NCBI RefSeq assembly: GCF_013087515.1
Contig: NZ_JABFCN010000009.1
Coordinates: forward strand, 62,001-126,000
DNA: 64,000 bases
Source of the DNA: Rhizobium sophorae
GTDB lineage: Bacteria; Pseudomonadota; Alphaproteobacteria; Rhizobiales; Rhizobiaceae
Direction of reading: 5' to 3'
A program made the translations under genes and the position numbers. Below are positions 1-11,613 of this stretch, in pieces (the stretch's first letter is position 1; each line of letters opens with the position of its first letter). The notes under the pieces are model-generated. The model searched no databases. It saw only the letters and a program-made list of their open reading frames with translations, and was not told the DNA's origin.

Positions 1-389
1 AGGATCTCCGGCCCATCGAATTCGAAGGGCCAGGCATGATTGCGGATCAGCCGCACGAGCCGGCTGATGCCCTGGCATGCGGCAAAGGCCGAGCCTGCCA
101 CGACCGGCTTCATGTCATTGGTGCCGAGCAGAAGGATGACGAGGTCGAGCGGTGCATGCGTCTGGAGGATCGTCGGCAGGATGCGCGCACCGTTGCGGTC
201 GCAATCGGCGAGATGGTCGTCGAAAGCGGTCGTGCGACCGTTCAAGCCTTCGGCGATGATACGCGCGTCACCGCCGAGCGCTGCCTGAAGCACGCTCGGC
301 CAGCGATTCTTGTAATCATGACGGCCGATCGTCTCGGCGTCATAACCCCAGGTCAGCGAGTCCCCGTAGCAAAGAACGGTCTTGGTCAT
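1..389 (-). CDS. SGNH/GDSL-family hydrolase, 3' end outside window
   Basis: About 129 N-terminal residues are present; the stop codon lies beyond the window edge. The start ATG is at 389. The N-terminus has the GDSL block (CYGDSLTWG, about residues 7-15) that carries the nucleophilic Ser, and about residues 92-98 read LLGTNDM, the GxND block III that helps form the oxyanion hole. The catalytic Asp-x-x-His block would lie in the missing part. This is an esterase/arylesterase-type fold; the substrate cannot be told. It is just downstream of the pdh genes on the same strand, with 18 bp between it and the pdhC stop codon. Confidence 0.8.
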   Translation of the reverse strand, partial: MTKTVLCYGDSLTWGYDAETIGRHDYKNRWPSVLQAALGGDARIIAEGLNGRTTAFDDHLADCDRNGARILPTILQTHAPLDLVILLLGTNDMKPVVAGSAFAACQGISRLVRLIRNHAWPFEFDGPEI

Positions 390-407
390 TTCCGCCTCGC
401 GCCGCTA

Positions 408-1772
408 TCAGACAAGCATGCCCATCGGGTTCTCGATGTAGCCCTTGAAGGCCTGGAGCAGCTCGGCGCCGAGCGCGCCGTCGACGCAGCGATGGTCGGT
501 CGAGAGCGTGACTGACATCACGGTGGCAATCGCCATTTCGCCCTTCTTGACAACGACCCGCTGTTCGCCGGCGCCGACCGCGAGGATCGTCGCATGCGGC
601 GGGTTGACGACGGCGGCGAAGTTCTTCACGCCCATCATGCCCATGTTGGAGACCGAGCTGGTGCCGCCCTGATATTCCTCAGGCTTCAGCTTGCGGTCCT
701 TGGCCCGTTTGCCGAGATCGCGCATCTCGTTGGAGATCGTCGACAGGGTCTTTTCCTCGGCCTTGCGGATGATCGGGGTGATCAAGCCGCCGGAGATCGA
801 GACAGCAACGCCGACATCGGCGTGCTTGTGCTTGACCATGTTGCTGTCGGTCCAGGAGACATTGGCATCCGGAACGTCGCGCAGCGACAGCGCCATGGCC
901 TTGATGACCATGTCGTTGACCGAGAGCTTGTAGGCCGGAGCGTTGTCCTTGCGCGGAGCCGCATCGTTCAGCTGGGCGCGCAGCGCCAACAACGCATCGA
1001 GCTCGCAATCGACGCTGACGTAGAAATGCGGGATCGTCTGCTTGGATTCGACCAGGCGCCTGGCGATCGTCTTGCGCATGCCGTCATGCGGCACGAGCTC
1101 GTAGGAGCCAGGTTCGAATAGCTTGAGCACGGCTTCTTCGGACGCGCCCTTCGGGGCAGCGGCGGCCGGAGCCGGAGCTGCGGAGGCTTGCGGAGCGGAA
1201 GCAGCAGCTGCCGGGGCTGCGGCCTTAGCGCCGCCGCCGGCAACGGCGGCTTCGATGTCGCTCTTGACGACGCGGCCGTGCGGGCCGGAGCCTGCGACTG
1301 CCGAAAGGTCGATACCGGCTTCCTTGGCCAGCCTGCGGGCAAGCGGCGAAGAGAAGGCGCGGCTGCCATCAGATGAAACCGACGCGGGTGCAGCGGCGGT
1401 GACAGGTGCCGCAGCCGGAGTAGACTGGGCCGGAGCCGGTGCAGCTTCGGCCTTCGGCGCCGCTGCACCGTCAGCTTTCGGCGCCGGAGCGGCCGAACCC
1501 GCGCCGCTTGCGGCAGCGGCGACATCCTCGCCATCGGCGGCGAGAACCGCGATCAGCGCATTGACCTTGACGCCTTCGGTGCCGGCGGCAACGACGAGCT
1601 TGGCGACCGTGCCTTCATCGACGGCTTCGACTTCCATCGTCGCCTTGTCGGTCTCGATCTCGGCGATCACATCGCCAGACTTGACCGTGTCGCCTTCCTT
1701 GACCAGCCATTTGGAAAGATTGCCTTCCTCCATGGTCGGAGAGAGGGCGGGCATCGTGATATTGATCGGCAT
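408..1772 (-). CDS. pdhC: Pyruvate dehydrogenase E2, dihydrolipoamide acetyltransferase
   Basis: A 454-aa protein that transfers the acetyl group from lipoamide to CoA in the cytoplasmic pyruvate dehydrogenase complex. It has one lipoyl domain (residues 1-80, lipoyl Lys43 in ETDKATM), a long Ala/Pro linker, a peripheral-subunit-binding domain (about 142-178, [14 protein letters not shown] and GRVVKSDI) and a C-terminal catalytic domain ending with the active-site His motif [10 protein letters not shown]. It is the last gene of pdhA-pdhB-pdhC, with 15 bp to pdhB. No E3 (lpdA) gene follows inside the window; a SGNH hydrolase does. Confidence 0.96.
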   Translation of the reverse strand: MPINITMPALSPTMEEGNLSKWLVKEGDTVKSGDVIAEIETDKATMEVEAVDEGTVAKLVVAAGTEGVKVNALIAVLAADGEDVAAAASGAGSAAPAPKADGAAAPKAEAAPAPAQSTPAAAPVTAAAPASVSSDGSRAFSSPLARRLAKEAGIDLSAVAGSGPHGRVVKSDIEAAVAGGGAKAAAPAAAASAPQASAAPAPAAAAPKGASEEAVLKLFEPGSYELVPHDGMRKTIARRLVESKQTIPHFYVSVDCELDALLALRAQLNDAAPRKDNAPAYKLSVNDMVIKAMALSLRDVPDANVSWTDSNMVKHKHADVGVAVSISGGLITPIIRKAEEKTLSTISNEMRDLGKRAKDRKLKPEEYQGGTSSVSNMGMMGVKNFAAVVNPPHATILAVGAGEQRVVVKKGEMAIATVMSVTLSTDHRCVDGALGAELLQAFKGYIENPMGMLV

Positions 1773-1787
1773 CGAAACACCCTCCCC

Positions 1788-3173
1788 TTATTTGTAGCAA
1801 ACAGCCTTCACCGCATCGACCACTTCGCCGACGTTCGGAAGGGCGAGCTTTTCGAGATTGGCAGCGTAAGGCATCGGAACGTCCTTGCCTGCGATCGTCA
1901 GGATCGGCGCATCGAGATAGTCGAAGGCCTGCTGCATGACGCGGGTGGCGATTTCAGTGCCGACGGAGGACTGCGGATAACCTTCCTCGACGGTGACCAG
2001 GCGGCCGGTCTTCTTCACCGATTCGATCACGGTCGGCAGGTCCATCGGGCGGATGGTGCGAAGGTCGATCAGTTCGACGTCGATGCCGATCTTCTCGAGT
2101 TCGGCGACAGCCTTGGTCGCATAACTCATGCCGATGCCGAAGGAGACCACGGTGACGTCCTTGCCCGGACGATGGATGCGGGCCTTGCCGATCGGCAGAA
2201 CGAAATTATCGAGCTTCGGCACATCGAAGTGCTGGCCGTAGAGGATTTCGTTTTCGAGGAAGATGACCGGGTTCGGATCGCGGATCGCAGCCTTGAGCAG
2301 GCCCTTGGCGTCGGATGCCGTATAAGGCATGACGACCTTCAGGCCGGGAATGGCGCTATACCAGGCTGCATAATCCTGGCTGTGCTGAGCGCCGACGCGG
2401 GCAGCCGCACCATTTGGGCCGCGGAAGACGATCGGAGCGCCCATCTGGCCGCCGGACATATAGAGCGTCTTGGCGGCGGAGTTGATGATCTGGTCGATCG
2501 CCTGCATGGCGAAGTTGAAGGTCATGAACTCGACGATCGGGCGAAGGCCGGCCATTGCGGCGCCGACGCCGACGCCGGCAAAGCCATGCTCGGTGATCGG
2601 CGTATCGACGACGCGGCGGGGGCCGAATTCCTGCAGCAGCCCCTGCGTGACCTTGTAGGCACCCTGATATTCGGCGACTTCCTCGCCCATGACGAAGACA
2701 TTCTCGTCGGCGCGCATTTCCTCGGCCATGGCGTCGCGAAGCGCTTCGCGCACGGTCGTCGACACCATTTCGGTGCCGGCCGGAATTTCGGGGTCGTTCG
2801 GAACGACGGCCTTCGGCTCGGCCGGAAGCGGCGCGGAGGCAGAACCGGTGTTGGTCGGCTTCTCTTCCTGGGCAACTTCCGGAGCTGGTGCGGCGGCCGG
2901 CTTGGCGGCGGAAAGATCCGAGGCCGATTCGCCGTCCTGCAGCAGCACGGCGATCTTGGTGTTGACCTTGACGCCTTCAGTGCCGGCATCGACGAGCAGC
3001 TTGCCGATGACGCCTTCGTCGACGGCTTCGACTTCCATCGTCGCCTTGTCGGTTTCGATTTCGGCGATCACATCGCCCGAGGTGACCTTGTCACCTTCCT
3101 GCTTCAGCCATTTGGACAGTGTGCCTTCTTCCATGGTCGGAGAGAGGGCGGGCATGAGGATATCGATAGGCAT
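1788..3173 (-). CDS. pdhB: Pyruvate dehydrogenase E1 beta subunit with its own lipoyl domain
   Basis: 461 aa, about 130 longer than a plain E1 beta. Residues 1-80 form a lipoyl domain almost identical to that of PdhC (Lys43 in [11 protein letters not shown]). A flexible Pro/Ala linker follows, then the transketolase-like pyrimidine-binding and C-terminal domains (about 135-461). It pairs with PdhA to decarboxylate pyruvate with thiamine diphosphate. An N-terminal lipoyl domain on E1 beta is known in several alphaproteobacteria. It lies between pdhA and pdhC with short spacers, so all three are probably co-transcribed. Confidence 0.96.
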   Translation of the reverse strand: MPIDILMPALSPTMEEGTLSKWLKQEGDKVTSGDVIAEIETDKATMEVEAVDEGVIGKLLVDAGTEGVKVNTKIAVLLQDGESASDLSAAKPAAAPAPEVAQEEKPTNTGSASAPLPAEPKAVVPNDPEIPAGTEMVSTTVREALRDAMAEEMRADENVFVMGEEVAEYQGAYKVTQGLLQEFGPRRVVDTPITEHGFAGVGVGAAMAGLRPIVEFMTFNFAMQAIDQIINSAAKTLYMSGGQMGAPIVFRGPNGAAARVGAQHSQDYAAWYSAIPGLKVVMPYTASDAKGLLKAAIRDPNPVIFLENEILYGQHFDVPKLDNFVLPIGKARIHRPGKDVTVVSFGIGMSYATKAVAELEKIGIDVELIDLRTIRPMDLPTVIESVKKTGRLVTVEEGYPQSSVGTEIATRVMQQAFDYLDAPILTIAGKDVPMPYAANLEKLALPNVGEVVDAVKAVCYK

Positions 3174-3188
3174 GGGTTCCCTCCCCGA

Positions 3189-4235
3189 TTAGAGCAGAAT
3201 GTCGGTATAGAGCTCGGATGCATCCGGCTCCGGATCGGCCTGGGCGAAGTCGGCGCTGTCGGCGACGATGTCGCGGACATCCTTGTCGATCGCCTTCAGA
3301 TCGTCTTCGGAAGCCCAGCCCTTTTCGACGAGGCGTGCCTTCACCTGTTCGATCGGATCCTGCTCGGAGCGCATCTTCTGCACTTCCTCCTTGGAGCGAT
3401 ACTTCGCCGGGTCGGACATCGAGTGACCGCGATAGCGATAGGTCAGCATTTCGAGGATGATCGGACCCTTGCCGGAGCGGCAATGTTCGAGCGCCTCATC
3501 GGCCGCCGCCTTGACGGCGCGAACGTCCATGCCGTCGACCTGAATGCCCGGGATGCCGAAGCCGGATCCGCGAAGCGAGTAGTTCGACTGAGCCGTGGCG
3601 CGGGCGGTCGAGGTGCCCATGGCGTAACGGTTGTTCTCGACGATATAGACGATCGGCAGCTTCCAGAGAGCAGCCATGTTGAAGCTCTCGTAGACCTGGC
3701 CCTGGTTGGCAGCGCCGTCGCCGAAATAGGCGATGGAGACATTGTCATTGCCGCGGTAGCGGTTTGCGAAGGCAAGACCCGTTCCGAGCGAGACCTGGGC
3801 GCCGACGATGCCGTGACCGCCGTAGAAATGCTTCTCTTTCGAGAACATGTGCATCGAGCCGCCCTTGCCGTGGGAATAGCCGCTGCGGCGCCCGGTCAGT
3901 TCCGCCATGACGCCCCGCGCTTCCATGCCGGTTGCCAGCATGTGGCCGTGGTCGCGATAGGCGGTGATGACCTGATCGCCTTCCTTCTGCGCCATCTGCA
4001 TGCCGACGACGACAGCTTCCTGACCGATGTAGAGGTGACAAAAGCCGCCGATGAAGCCCATGCCGTAAAGCTGGCCGGCCTTCTCCTCGAAGCGGCGGAT
4101 CAGCAGCATTTCGCGATAGGCCTTGAGCTCTTCATCGCGATCGAAGTCGGCTACCGGGCCTCCATTCGATGCTTTGGCTGCCGGTTTTGCTGCAGTTTTG
4201 CGGCTGGAAACGGTCGCGGTCTTTCGCGGCGCCAT
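3189..4235 (-). CDS. pdhA: Pyruvate dehydrogenase E1 alpha subunit
   Basis: 348 aa, a normal length for the alpha subunit of a heterotetrameric E1. The thiamine-diphosphate motif runs from GDGAANQG to VENN in the middle of the protein. The phosphorylation-loop region (YRYRGHSMSDPAKYR) is conserved. The N-terminal 25 residues are a Lys/Ala/Thr-rich extension. It is the first gene of the pdh operon; the 145 bp upstream (4236-4380) should hold the promoter, but no motif was recognised with confidence. Confidence 0.97.
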   Translation of the reverse strand: MAPRKTATVSSRKTAAKPAAKASNGGPVADFDRDEELKAYREMLLIRRFEEKAGQLYGMGFIGGFCHLYIGQEAVVVGMQMAQKEGDQVITAYRDHGHMLATGMEARGVMAELTGRRSGYSHGKGGSMHMFSKEKHFYGGHGIVGAQVSLGTGLAFANRYRGNDNVSIAYFGDGAANQGQVYESFNMAALWKLPIVYIVENNRYAMGTSTARATAQSNYSLRGSGFGIPGIQVDGMDVRAVKAAADEALEHCRSGKGPIILEMLTYRYRGHSMSDPAKYRSKEEVQKMRSEQDPIEQVKARLVEKGWASEDDLKAIDKDVRDIVADSADFAQADPEPDASELYTDILL

Positions 4236-4380
4236 TCAACCCTCCCTATGGGTTTGTCGTTTCTTGGTGGCGCGTACCATAGGGAAGAAATATGACCACA
4301 GCAATGCCATAATTGCATGGCTCGTATTCGGCGCTAAATTGTTGGAATAACTACGAAAATTCTAATTAACCTGTTTCCGG

Positions 4381-4701
4381 TTAATTGGAATAATGGTTGA
4401 ATACGACTATCTCGTCCGCGCGCGACATGTTGAGCTGATAGCGCGCTTTTTCGTCCAGCATATCCTTGTCGAGCGAACCATCACTCAGGAGCGCGACCTG
4501 ATTTTCCAGATGTTCGCGCTTCGCCTTCAAGACCGCAAGCTCTTTTTCACGGGCGATACGCTGACGCTCGAACATCTCCGTCGCGCGCAGGCCGTAATCG
4601 CCATGGATGCAATGATAACCGAAATAGGAGAGGAAGGCGACCGTCATGGCCGGAATGACGAAGCGACCGATCTTTCTCTTCTTATGATGCTTTGTCCACA
4701 T
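4381..4701 (-). CDS. FtsB/DivIC-like septum formation initiator
   Basis: A 106-aa bitopic protein: a basic N-terminus (MWTKHHKKRK), one membrane helix (about residues 14-30), then a heptad-rich coiled coil (about 40-75) and a short C-terminal tail. This is the layout of FtsB/DivIC, which joins the divisome at midcell. A gene of this family between eno and pdhA is a common arrangement in alphaproteobacteria. The symbol is left blank because FtsB and FtsL-like proteins are hard to tell apart by sequence alone. Confidence 0.85.
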   Translation of the reverse strand: MWTKHHKKRKIGRFVIPAMTVAFLSYFGYHCIHGDYGLRATEMFERQRIAREKELAVLKAKREHLENQVALLSDGSLDKDMLDEKARYQLNMSRADEIVVFNHYSN

Positions 4702-4785
4702 ACACGCATGCTCTTGAACGCATTACCAATTCATTCAATCTAACGCGCAGAGATTAACCGTTCGTTGACTCTAAAAACAGGGCAA

Positions 4786-4813
4786 CAAAAAACCCGCGCC
4801 GGGAAGGCGCGGG
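4786..4813 (-). terminator. Rho-independent terminator of eno
   Basis: An 8-bp GC stem (4793-4800 with 4806-4813) and a 5-nt loop are followed on the minus strand by a run of T (4787-4792). It sits 25 bp after the eno stop codon. Confidence 0.85.
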
Positions 4814-4838
4814 TCAAACCATTGAACATCAGATCCGA

Positions 4839-6158
<1,320 letters not shown>

Positions 6159-6255
6159 TTAGTCGAAGGCGTGCAAATTACAATGCTGCAATTTCCCGCC
6201 TTCGAACCAGCGTTCGGATCTCGCCTATAGCACGATCATGTCAGGCTGTTGAACG

Positions 6256-7101
6256 TCAAGCCTTGGCGACCGCATCGAAGGCAAGCAGCTTTTCGAGAAG
6301 CCGCGGCATGTCCTTGAGATAGACCATGTTCGGCCCGTCGGAAGGGGCATTGTCAGGGTCCTGATGGGTTTCGAGGAAGACGCCGGCGATCCCGGTAGCC
6401 ACCGCTGCGCGCGCCAGCGTTTCCACGAATTCCCGTTGACCGCCGGAGGATTCGCCCTGGCCGCCCGGCTGCGCCACGGAATGGGTCGCATCGAAGATGA
6501 CGGGGGCGCCCATCGCCGCCATGATGGGCAGTGAGCGCATGTCGGAAACCAGCGTATTGTAACCGAAGGAGGCGCCGCGCTCGCACAGCAGCACGTTCGG
6601 ATTGCCGCTGGCATTGAGCTTCTTCAGGACGTTCTTCATATCCCAGGGGGCGAGGAACTGGCCCTTCTTGACATTGACGACGCGGCCGGTCCTGGCGGCG
6701 GCGATGAGAAGATCGGTCTGGCGGCAGAGGAAGGCCGGGATCTGCAGGACATCGACGACCTTCGCCACCTCCCCGCATTGCTCGGCGGTGTGGACGTCGG
6801 TCAAGACAGGAAAGCCGAATTCCTTCTTGAGGTCGGCAAAGACCTCCATGCCCTTTTCGATCCCGATACCACGTTCGGCCGACAGCGAGGTCCGGTTCGC
6901 CTTATCGAAGGAGCTCTTGTAGACGAGGCCGATTCCGAGCTTTCCACAAAGCTCCTTCAGCGTGCCGGCAATCATGAAGGCGTGGTCGCGGCTCTCCATC
7001 TGGCAGGGACCGGCAATCAGCGACAGGCGGCCGGCATTGGAAAAGGTGACCTGGCCTTGGCCTTCGCCGACCCTGACTTCGGAATTCGTATCAGTGCTCA
7101 T
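6256..7101 (-). CDS. kdsA: 3-deoxy-8-phosphooctulonate (KDO-8-P) synthase
   Basis: 281 aa. It condenses phosphoenolpyruvate with arabinose-5-phosphate to form KDO-8-phosphate for the lipopolysaccharide inner core. [10 protein letters not shown] near the N-terminus, [20 protein letters not shown] and [12 protein letters not shown] are family signatures. The start ATG overlaps the stop of the upstream VOC gene by 4 bp (ATGA), so the two are translationally coupled. CTP synthase, its partner in some genomes, is not in the window. Confidence 0.97.
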   Translation of the reverse strand: MSTDTNSEVRVGEGQGQVTFSNAGRLSLIAGPCQMESRDHAFMIAGTLKELCGKLGIGLVYKSSFDKANRTSLSAERGIGIEKGMEVFADLKKEFGFPVLTDVHTAEQCGEVAKVVDVLQIPAFLCRQTDLLIAAARTGRVVNVKKGQFLAPWDMKNVLKKLNASGNPNVLLCERGASFGYNTLVSDMRSLPIMAAMGAPVIFDATHSVAQPGGQGESSGGQREFVETLARAAVATGIAGVFLETHQDPDNAPSDGPNMVYLKDMPRLLEKLLAFDAVAKA

Positions 7102-7997
7102 CGTGTTTCCTCGAAGGCGAAGAGCGTGCCCTGCCCGGGCGCGGGCTTCACCACAATGCGATTGTTCTTGCGCGTGTATGTCACCCCGTTAGCAGCCAAA
7201 TGCGCTTCTGTCACGGCAAGATCGGCGACAGTAAAGAGGATTGCCCGGCCGCGCAAACCCCGATCGGCGGATGAGCCGCCAATGTCGAAACAGGCCTCCA
7301 GCCCTTCTGGCGTCATCAGGCTGATTTTGGCATTCGATGCCGCGATATTGACGCCGAAACCGGTTTTCTCGACTGCCGATTGCGCCACGACAAGGCTGAC
7401 GAAGGCAGCGAAGGCGGCCGGTTCCGGCGTGCAAAGCGCGATCTCGACTATCCCGGTGACGCCATTGGCATGTGTTTCAAGCTCGGTGCGGTCGGCCGGC
7501 AGCGGATTGACGCGCTCGACGCTGAAAAGCAGGAGATCAGGCGCGCGCAGGTCGCCGGCAAAAGCCAGCTTGAAGCCGGCGATCGTCTCGGAACCGTCCG
7601 GCATCGTCATTGGCCGGGTGAACTGCAGCATCTCGCCGACGCTCGATCCGTTGCCGACGAAGTTTTGATGATCGATGCCGCCATCCTTGCTGCCGAAGGC
7701 CAGTCCCGAAAGCCCCTCCTCGCCGCAGCGGAAGCGGAAGGCCTGGTTGCGGGCAGTGAAGACATTGCCTTGCCGCGCCGATGCCTCGCTCTCCTCGACG
7801 CTCGCAACCCCGAGCGGCTCCAGATAGGTCTTATCGGCAAAAAAGACGCAGGCATTCTCCGTTCCGAAGGGGTGGCGCGCATCGGCGGCAACGGTGAAGC
7901 CGAGCTTACCGAGCCTTTCGCGCGCCAGATCGATATTGACGACCGGCAGCACGACATGATCCAGCGGGTGCGGTTTGGCGGAATGCTCGTTCATCAT
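7098..7997 (-). CDS. VOC-superfamily protein, glyoxalase-like domain
   Basis: 299 aa. The N-terminal half ([19 protein letters not shown], then LGFTV) has the beta-alpha-beta-beta pattern of a glyoxalase-like domain (PF13468 type). A second, weaker VOC half follows from about residue 165. His13 in LDHVV is a plausible metal ligand. The substrate is unknown. It overlaps kdsA by 4 bp. The start may be residue 1 or 2 (both Met). Confidence 0.8.
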   Translation of the reverse strand: MMNEHSAKPHPLDHVVLPVVNIDLARERLGKLGFTVAADARHPFGTENACVFFADKTYLEPLGVASVEESEASARQGNVFTARNQAFRFRCGEEGLSGLAFGSKDGGIDHQNFVGNGSSVGEMLQFTRPMTMPDGSETIAGFKLAFAGDLRAPDLLLFSVERVNPLPADRTELETHANGVTGIVEIALCTPEPAAFAAFVSLVVAQSAVEKTGFGVNIAASNAKISLMTPEGLEACFDIGGSSADRGLRGRAILFTVADLAVTEAHLAANGVTYTRKNNRIVVKPAPGQGTLFAFEETR

Positions 7998-8126
7998 GTC
8001 CCTCCTGGAAAGGTCAAGAGATGTGCAGCGCCACCTTCAATACAAGCCTTGTGTCCCAATCCGGCGAATGAAAATAAAAATCTCAACGAGTTGGCGCCAA
8101 GTTTTACGGAAATTTAGCTACTTGCG

Positions 8127-8141
8127 GAACACATATGGAAC
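8127..8141 (+). promoter_or_regulatory. LexA operator (SOS box) upstream of lexA
   Basis: The sequence is GAAC-ACATATG-GAAC, which on the other strand is GTTC-N7-GTTC, the known direct-repeat LexA box of alphaproteobacteria. It ends 48 bp before the lexA start codon, consistent with autoregulation. The match to both half-sites is exact. Confidence 0.88.
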
Positions 8142-8189
8142 ATATAGTGTCTGTTCTGGATTTGTTTCAATCACGAGGTCACAACGTCG

Positions 8190-8909
8190 ATGCTCACGCG
8201 CAAACAACAGGAGCTTCTCCTTTTTATTCATGAGCGCATGAAGGAATCCGGCGTTCCGCCATCTTTCGACGAGATGAAGGATGCCCTGGACCTCGCCTCG
8301 AAGTCCGGGATTCATCGCTTGATTACAGCGCTCGAGGAACGAGGCTTCATTCGCCGCCTACCGAACCGCGCCCGCGCGCTCGAGGTCATCAAGCTTCCGG
8401 AGGCCTACAGCCCCAGCATCCAGCCCCGGCGCGGCTTTTCGCCGAGCGTGATCGAGGGCAGCCTCGGCAAGCCACAGCCGGTCGCCGCTCCTGCTCCCGC
8501 AAAGCCCGTCGCCGACAATGGCAATTCGGTCTCCGTGCCGGTCATGGGCCGAATCGCTGCCGGTGTTCCGATCTCGGCGATCCAGAACAACACCCACGAC
8601 ATCGTCGTTCCGGCCGACATGCTCGGCTCCGGTGAACATTATGCGCTGGAGGTCAAGGGCGATTCGATGATCGACGCCGGCATCTTCGACGGCGACACCG
8701 TGATCATTCGCAACAGCAGCACCGCAAGTCCCGGCGATATCGTCGTTGCTCTCGTCGACGACGAAGAAGCGACACTGAAGCGCTTCCGCCGCAAGGGCGC
8801 CTCGATCGCGCTGGAGGCGGCCAATCCGGCTTACGAGACCCGGATTTTCGGGCCGGACCGTGTCAAGGTTCAGGGCAAACTCGTCGGCCTCATTCGCCGC
8901 TATCACTGA
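8190..8909 (+). CDS. lexA: LexA repressor, self-cleaving SOS regulator
   Basis: 239 aa. The N-terminal winged helix-turn-helix covers about residues 1-65. A Pro/Ala linker (80-115) leads to the S24 peptidase-like domain with the cleavage site Ala124-Gly125 (GRIAAGVP), the catalytic Ser159 (KGDSMIDAG) and Lys197 (EATLKRFR). All elements needed for RecA-stimulated self-cleavage are present. The operator at 8127-8141 indicates autoregulation. Its last 20 bp overlap the 3' end of the convergent comEC. Confidence 0.97.
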   Translation: MLTRKQQELLLFIHERMKESGVPPSFDEMKDALDLASKSGIHRLITALEERGFIRRLPNRARALEVIKLPEAYSPSIQPRRGFSPSVIEGSLGKPQPVAAPAPAKPVADNGNSVSVPVMGRIAAGVPISAIQNNTHDIVVPADMLGSGEHYALEVKGDSMIDAGIFDGDTVIIRNSSTASPGDIVVALVDDEEATLKRFRRKGASIALEAANPAYETRIFGPDRVKVQGKLVGLIRRYH

Positions 8910-11323
8910 TATTGGCCACGCCGGGTTCGGCAAAACTATTGCTGCGCCAGTCATAGGCGCGATGGCGCATCCATGGCCGCGACAATGCATCGAATGCCGT
9001 TACGGCCTCCAGGCCGGCCTGCGTGAAGCGCAACTCGACGGAACCGGTCCTGCGAAGCGTCTCACCGGTGAAGAGCGTCGCACCTGAGCGGCAGCTGTTG
9101 AGGCGCAGGCGGACCGACGTCACGACGATATCGGCGGCATCGCATGCCGGGCCGAGATAGGCGGCATTGTCGATGACGGCCACGATATGACCATTGCCAA
9201 GCCTTGATGTGCACCAAGCTTTCTTGACACAGGAAAAGCGATTTGCGTCACCGCCCTCTGCGGCGGCCCGCATCGCGGTCCTTGCTTCGTTCTGCTGATC
9301 GCGGGAAAGCCTGACGCCGCGATCTTCTCCCTCCGGCGGGATAGCAGGACCGTCCAGCATCTTCGGCGGATCATGCTTCGGCAGGACCAGCGCTCTCTGC
9401 TACTGGTCGAAGATGAAATCCGGCGGTCTTTGACGGTTGGAAGCCATTGCCGCCGCCTCGACGATTGCGACGAGACTACCATCCTCCGAAATGACCAGGT
9501 CCGGCGGCCGGGAAACCGGCAGAAGCAGCAGGATGAGCGTTGCGACCGCGATGATCGATGTGCCGATATGGCGCAACCGGGTGCGGAGCAGCGTCAGCAG
9601 CAGAAAGCCTGCCACGGTGAGCGCGAAATACCAAGCGGGCAAGCGGCCGACGTCGATATTGCCATTCCAACCGGACACCGTCTTTGCGACCGCGATCACC
9701 AGATCGAGGCCGAATCCGACGACCTTCCAGGGCAAGACGTCCAAGCCGAAAGGCATGAGCAGCATCGCCAGCAAGCCGGCCGGCATGATGATGAAGGAGA
9801 TGATCGGCATCGTCGCGAGATTTGCCGGCAGGCCGTAGGCGGTCAGGCGATGAAAAATGCTCGATAGAAAACAGCGCGGTGGAAAAACCGCCGATCAGCG
9901 AGGTCAGGAAGACGCCACCGAAGAAGCCCGCAACGGTAACGAAGGGCCTGATCATCGGCAGCTTCAGGAAAGCGTTTTCGCGGACCCGCCGATCCTTCCA
10001 CAGCTGATAGCCCGAGACCAGCGCTAATGTCGCGGCAAAAGACATCTGGAAGCTCGGACCCAAGACCTCGGACGGCGAAATGATAATGATGACGAGCGCG
10101 GAGAGAGCGACATTGCGAAGGCTGATCGACGGCCTGTCGAAGAAGACGGCAATCAACATGATGGCCATCATGATGAAGGCGCGTTCGGCAGAGACCGCAA
10201 AGCCGGAGATCAGGAAATAGGCGGTGACGGTGATGAGCGCGCCGGCGGCGGCGATCTTCTTCGTCGGATAGGCTTCGGCGACACCGGGAAACAGGCTGAG
10301 CAGCATCCGCAAGCCGACGAAGAAGATGCCGGCCGACAGCGCCATGTTAAGACCGGAGATGGCGATGATATGTGCCAGACCGGACTGGCGCAGCGCCTCC
10401 GTGGTCGCATCCGAGATGGCACGCCGCTCGTCCGTCACCAGAGCAGCGGCAAAAGCGCCGGTGTCGCCGGGCAGGATCGACCTTATGCGGTCGCCGATAC
10501 CGCTGCGCAGCCGGTAGAGCCATTCCAGCAGCGCTTCCGTCGTCGATCTGGCCACCTGGGAACCTGCCTGCGCATCGACCTTCGTCGGTGCACCGTAGAA
10601 GAAACCGTTGGCGCCGATGCCATCGAAATAGGCACTGAAGGAGAAGTCGTTGAGCCCGGGAAGCGCTGGGCCCGCCGGCGGCGTCAGCCGTGCCCTGCCG
10701 GTGATAATGTCACCGATCTCGAAAGGCGCGTCCGCGCCGCGGGCAATCGCGGTTATGCGCCCCGGAGGCCGCTTCACCTGTGGCGCCTCAGTGCCGGTGA
10801 CGGCAAGAATGTAGCGCCACCGCCCGCGACCGTCGCCTTCGCGCCGCTCGACACGGCCGGTCACCGTCGTCGTCACGGCGGAATCGAGGATCACGGTGGA
10901 AGCCCGCCGGCTCTCGAACTGCGCGGCGACCATGCCGCAGGCCACGAGCGAAAGCGCCAGCAGCGTTGCCCGCACCGCCGCCCGGCTGCGGCCGGCGACG
11001 AGAACCGCCACGGTCAGCGCCAACAGGCAGAGCAGTGATGCAACGAGAGGAAAATCCGATGCCGCGAGAAACCAGCCGGCTGACCCGGCGCCGAGGAAGA
11101 CCGGCGAGAACAGCAGCAGGCGGCCATGGTCTACCTCCTCGCCCAGCATGCGCATGCCGGCACGCAGCAATTGCGAGGCTGCGGCCGGCAGCCGGTGGCG
11201 CAAGGGTGTCGCCGACTGTGTCGTTTTCGGTCGCGTCGCCACAACAGGTGGTGAAAAATTGGCGGAGCCGGCAAGGCCTTCGCCTGCTTCCGGCCGCAAT
11301 TCGACTGTCGTCAACTCCTGCAT
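8890..11323 (-). pseudogene. comEC: ComEC/Rec2 DNA-uptake channel, disrupted by a frameshift and a stop codon
   Basis: The N-terminal part has membrane helices, an OB-like region and the competence domain (TDERRAISDATTEALRQSG, HIIAISGLNM, SGFAVSAERAF), and is clearly ComEC/Rec2. An A5 run at 9853-9857 (T5 in the sense strand) has one base too many. Removing it joins IEHF directly to HRLTAYGLPANLATM in the next frame. That frame then meets TAG at 9400-9402, where DFIFDQ-stop-QRALVLPKHD continues open to a TGA at 8890. A Trp codon (TGG) is the likely ancestral codon. The start is uncertain: ATG 11323 or TTG 11383. Two independent lesions favour a real pseudogene, but assembly error cannot be excluded. 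Confidence 0.82.
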
Positions 11324-11613
11324 GAACCGCCCAAGCCCGGCTGCGAAGGCGGCCAGAATGCAACCTTCGATCAGATCCGGCAAGCATAATCGATTGAAAT
11401 ATGAGGGAAAATCGCGAGCGCCAAAAGACCAGTCGAATCATCGGCTTCCGATATGCATGCGGCTCATCGCTGCAGTGCCTAAAAGGTGATACCGCAATGC
11501 ACAAAATGCCATCACGGTAACTTGGCATTAGCTTCGCGATCATATAGCTATCGGTGAGGACGCTTAACCCCTATGGCGCTTTTATGGCGCCACCGCCATT
11601 TCGGAGGATCAGC

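Noticed and set aside
2172..4295. A 707-codon open frame on the plus strand opposite pdhB and pdhA
   Set aside because: It is the antisense shadow of two conserved high-GC genes; the translation has no family likeness and is rich in Asp/His/Arg, as expected from the third-position bias of the real genes.
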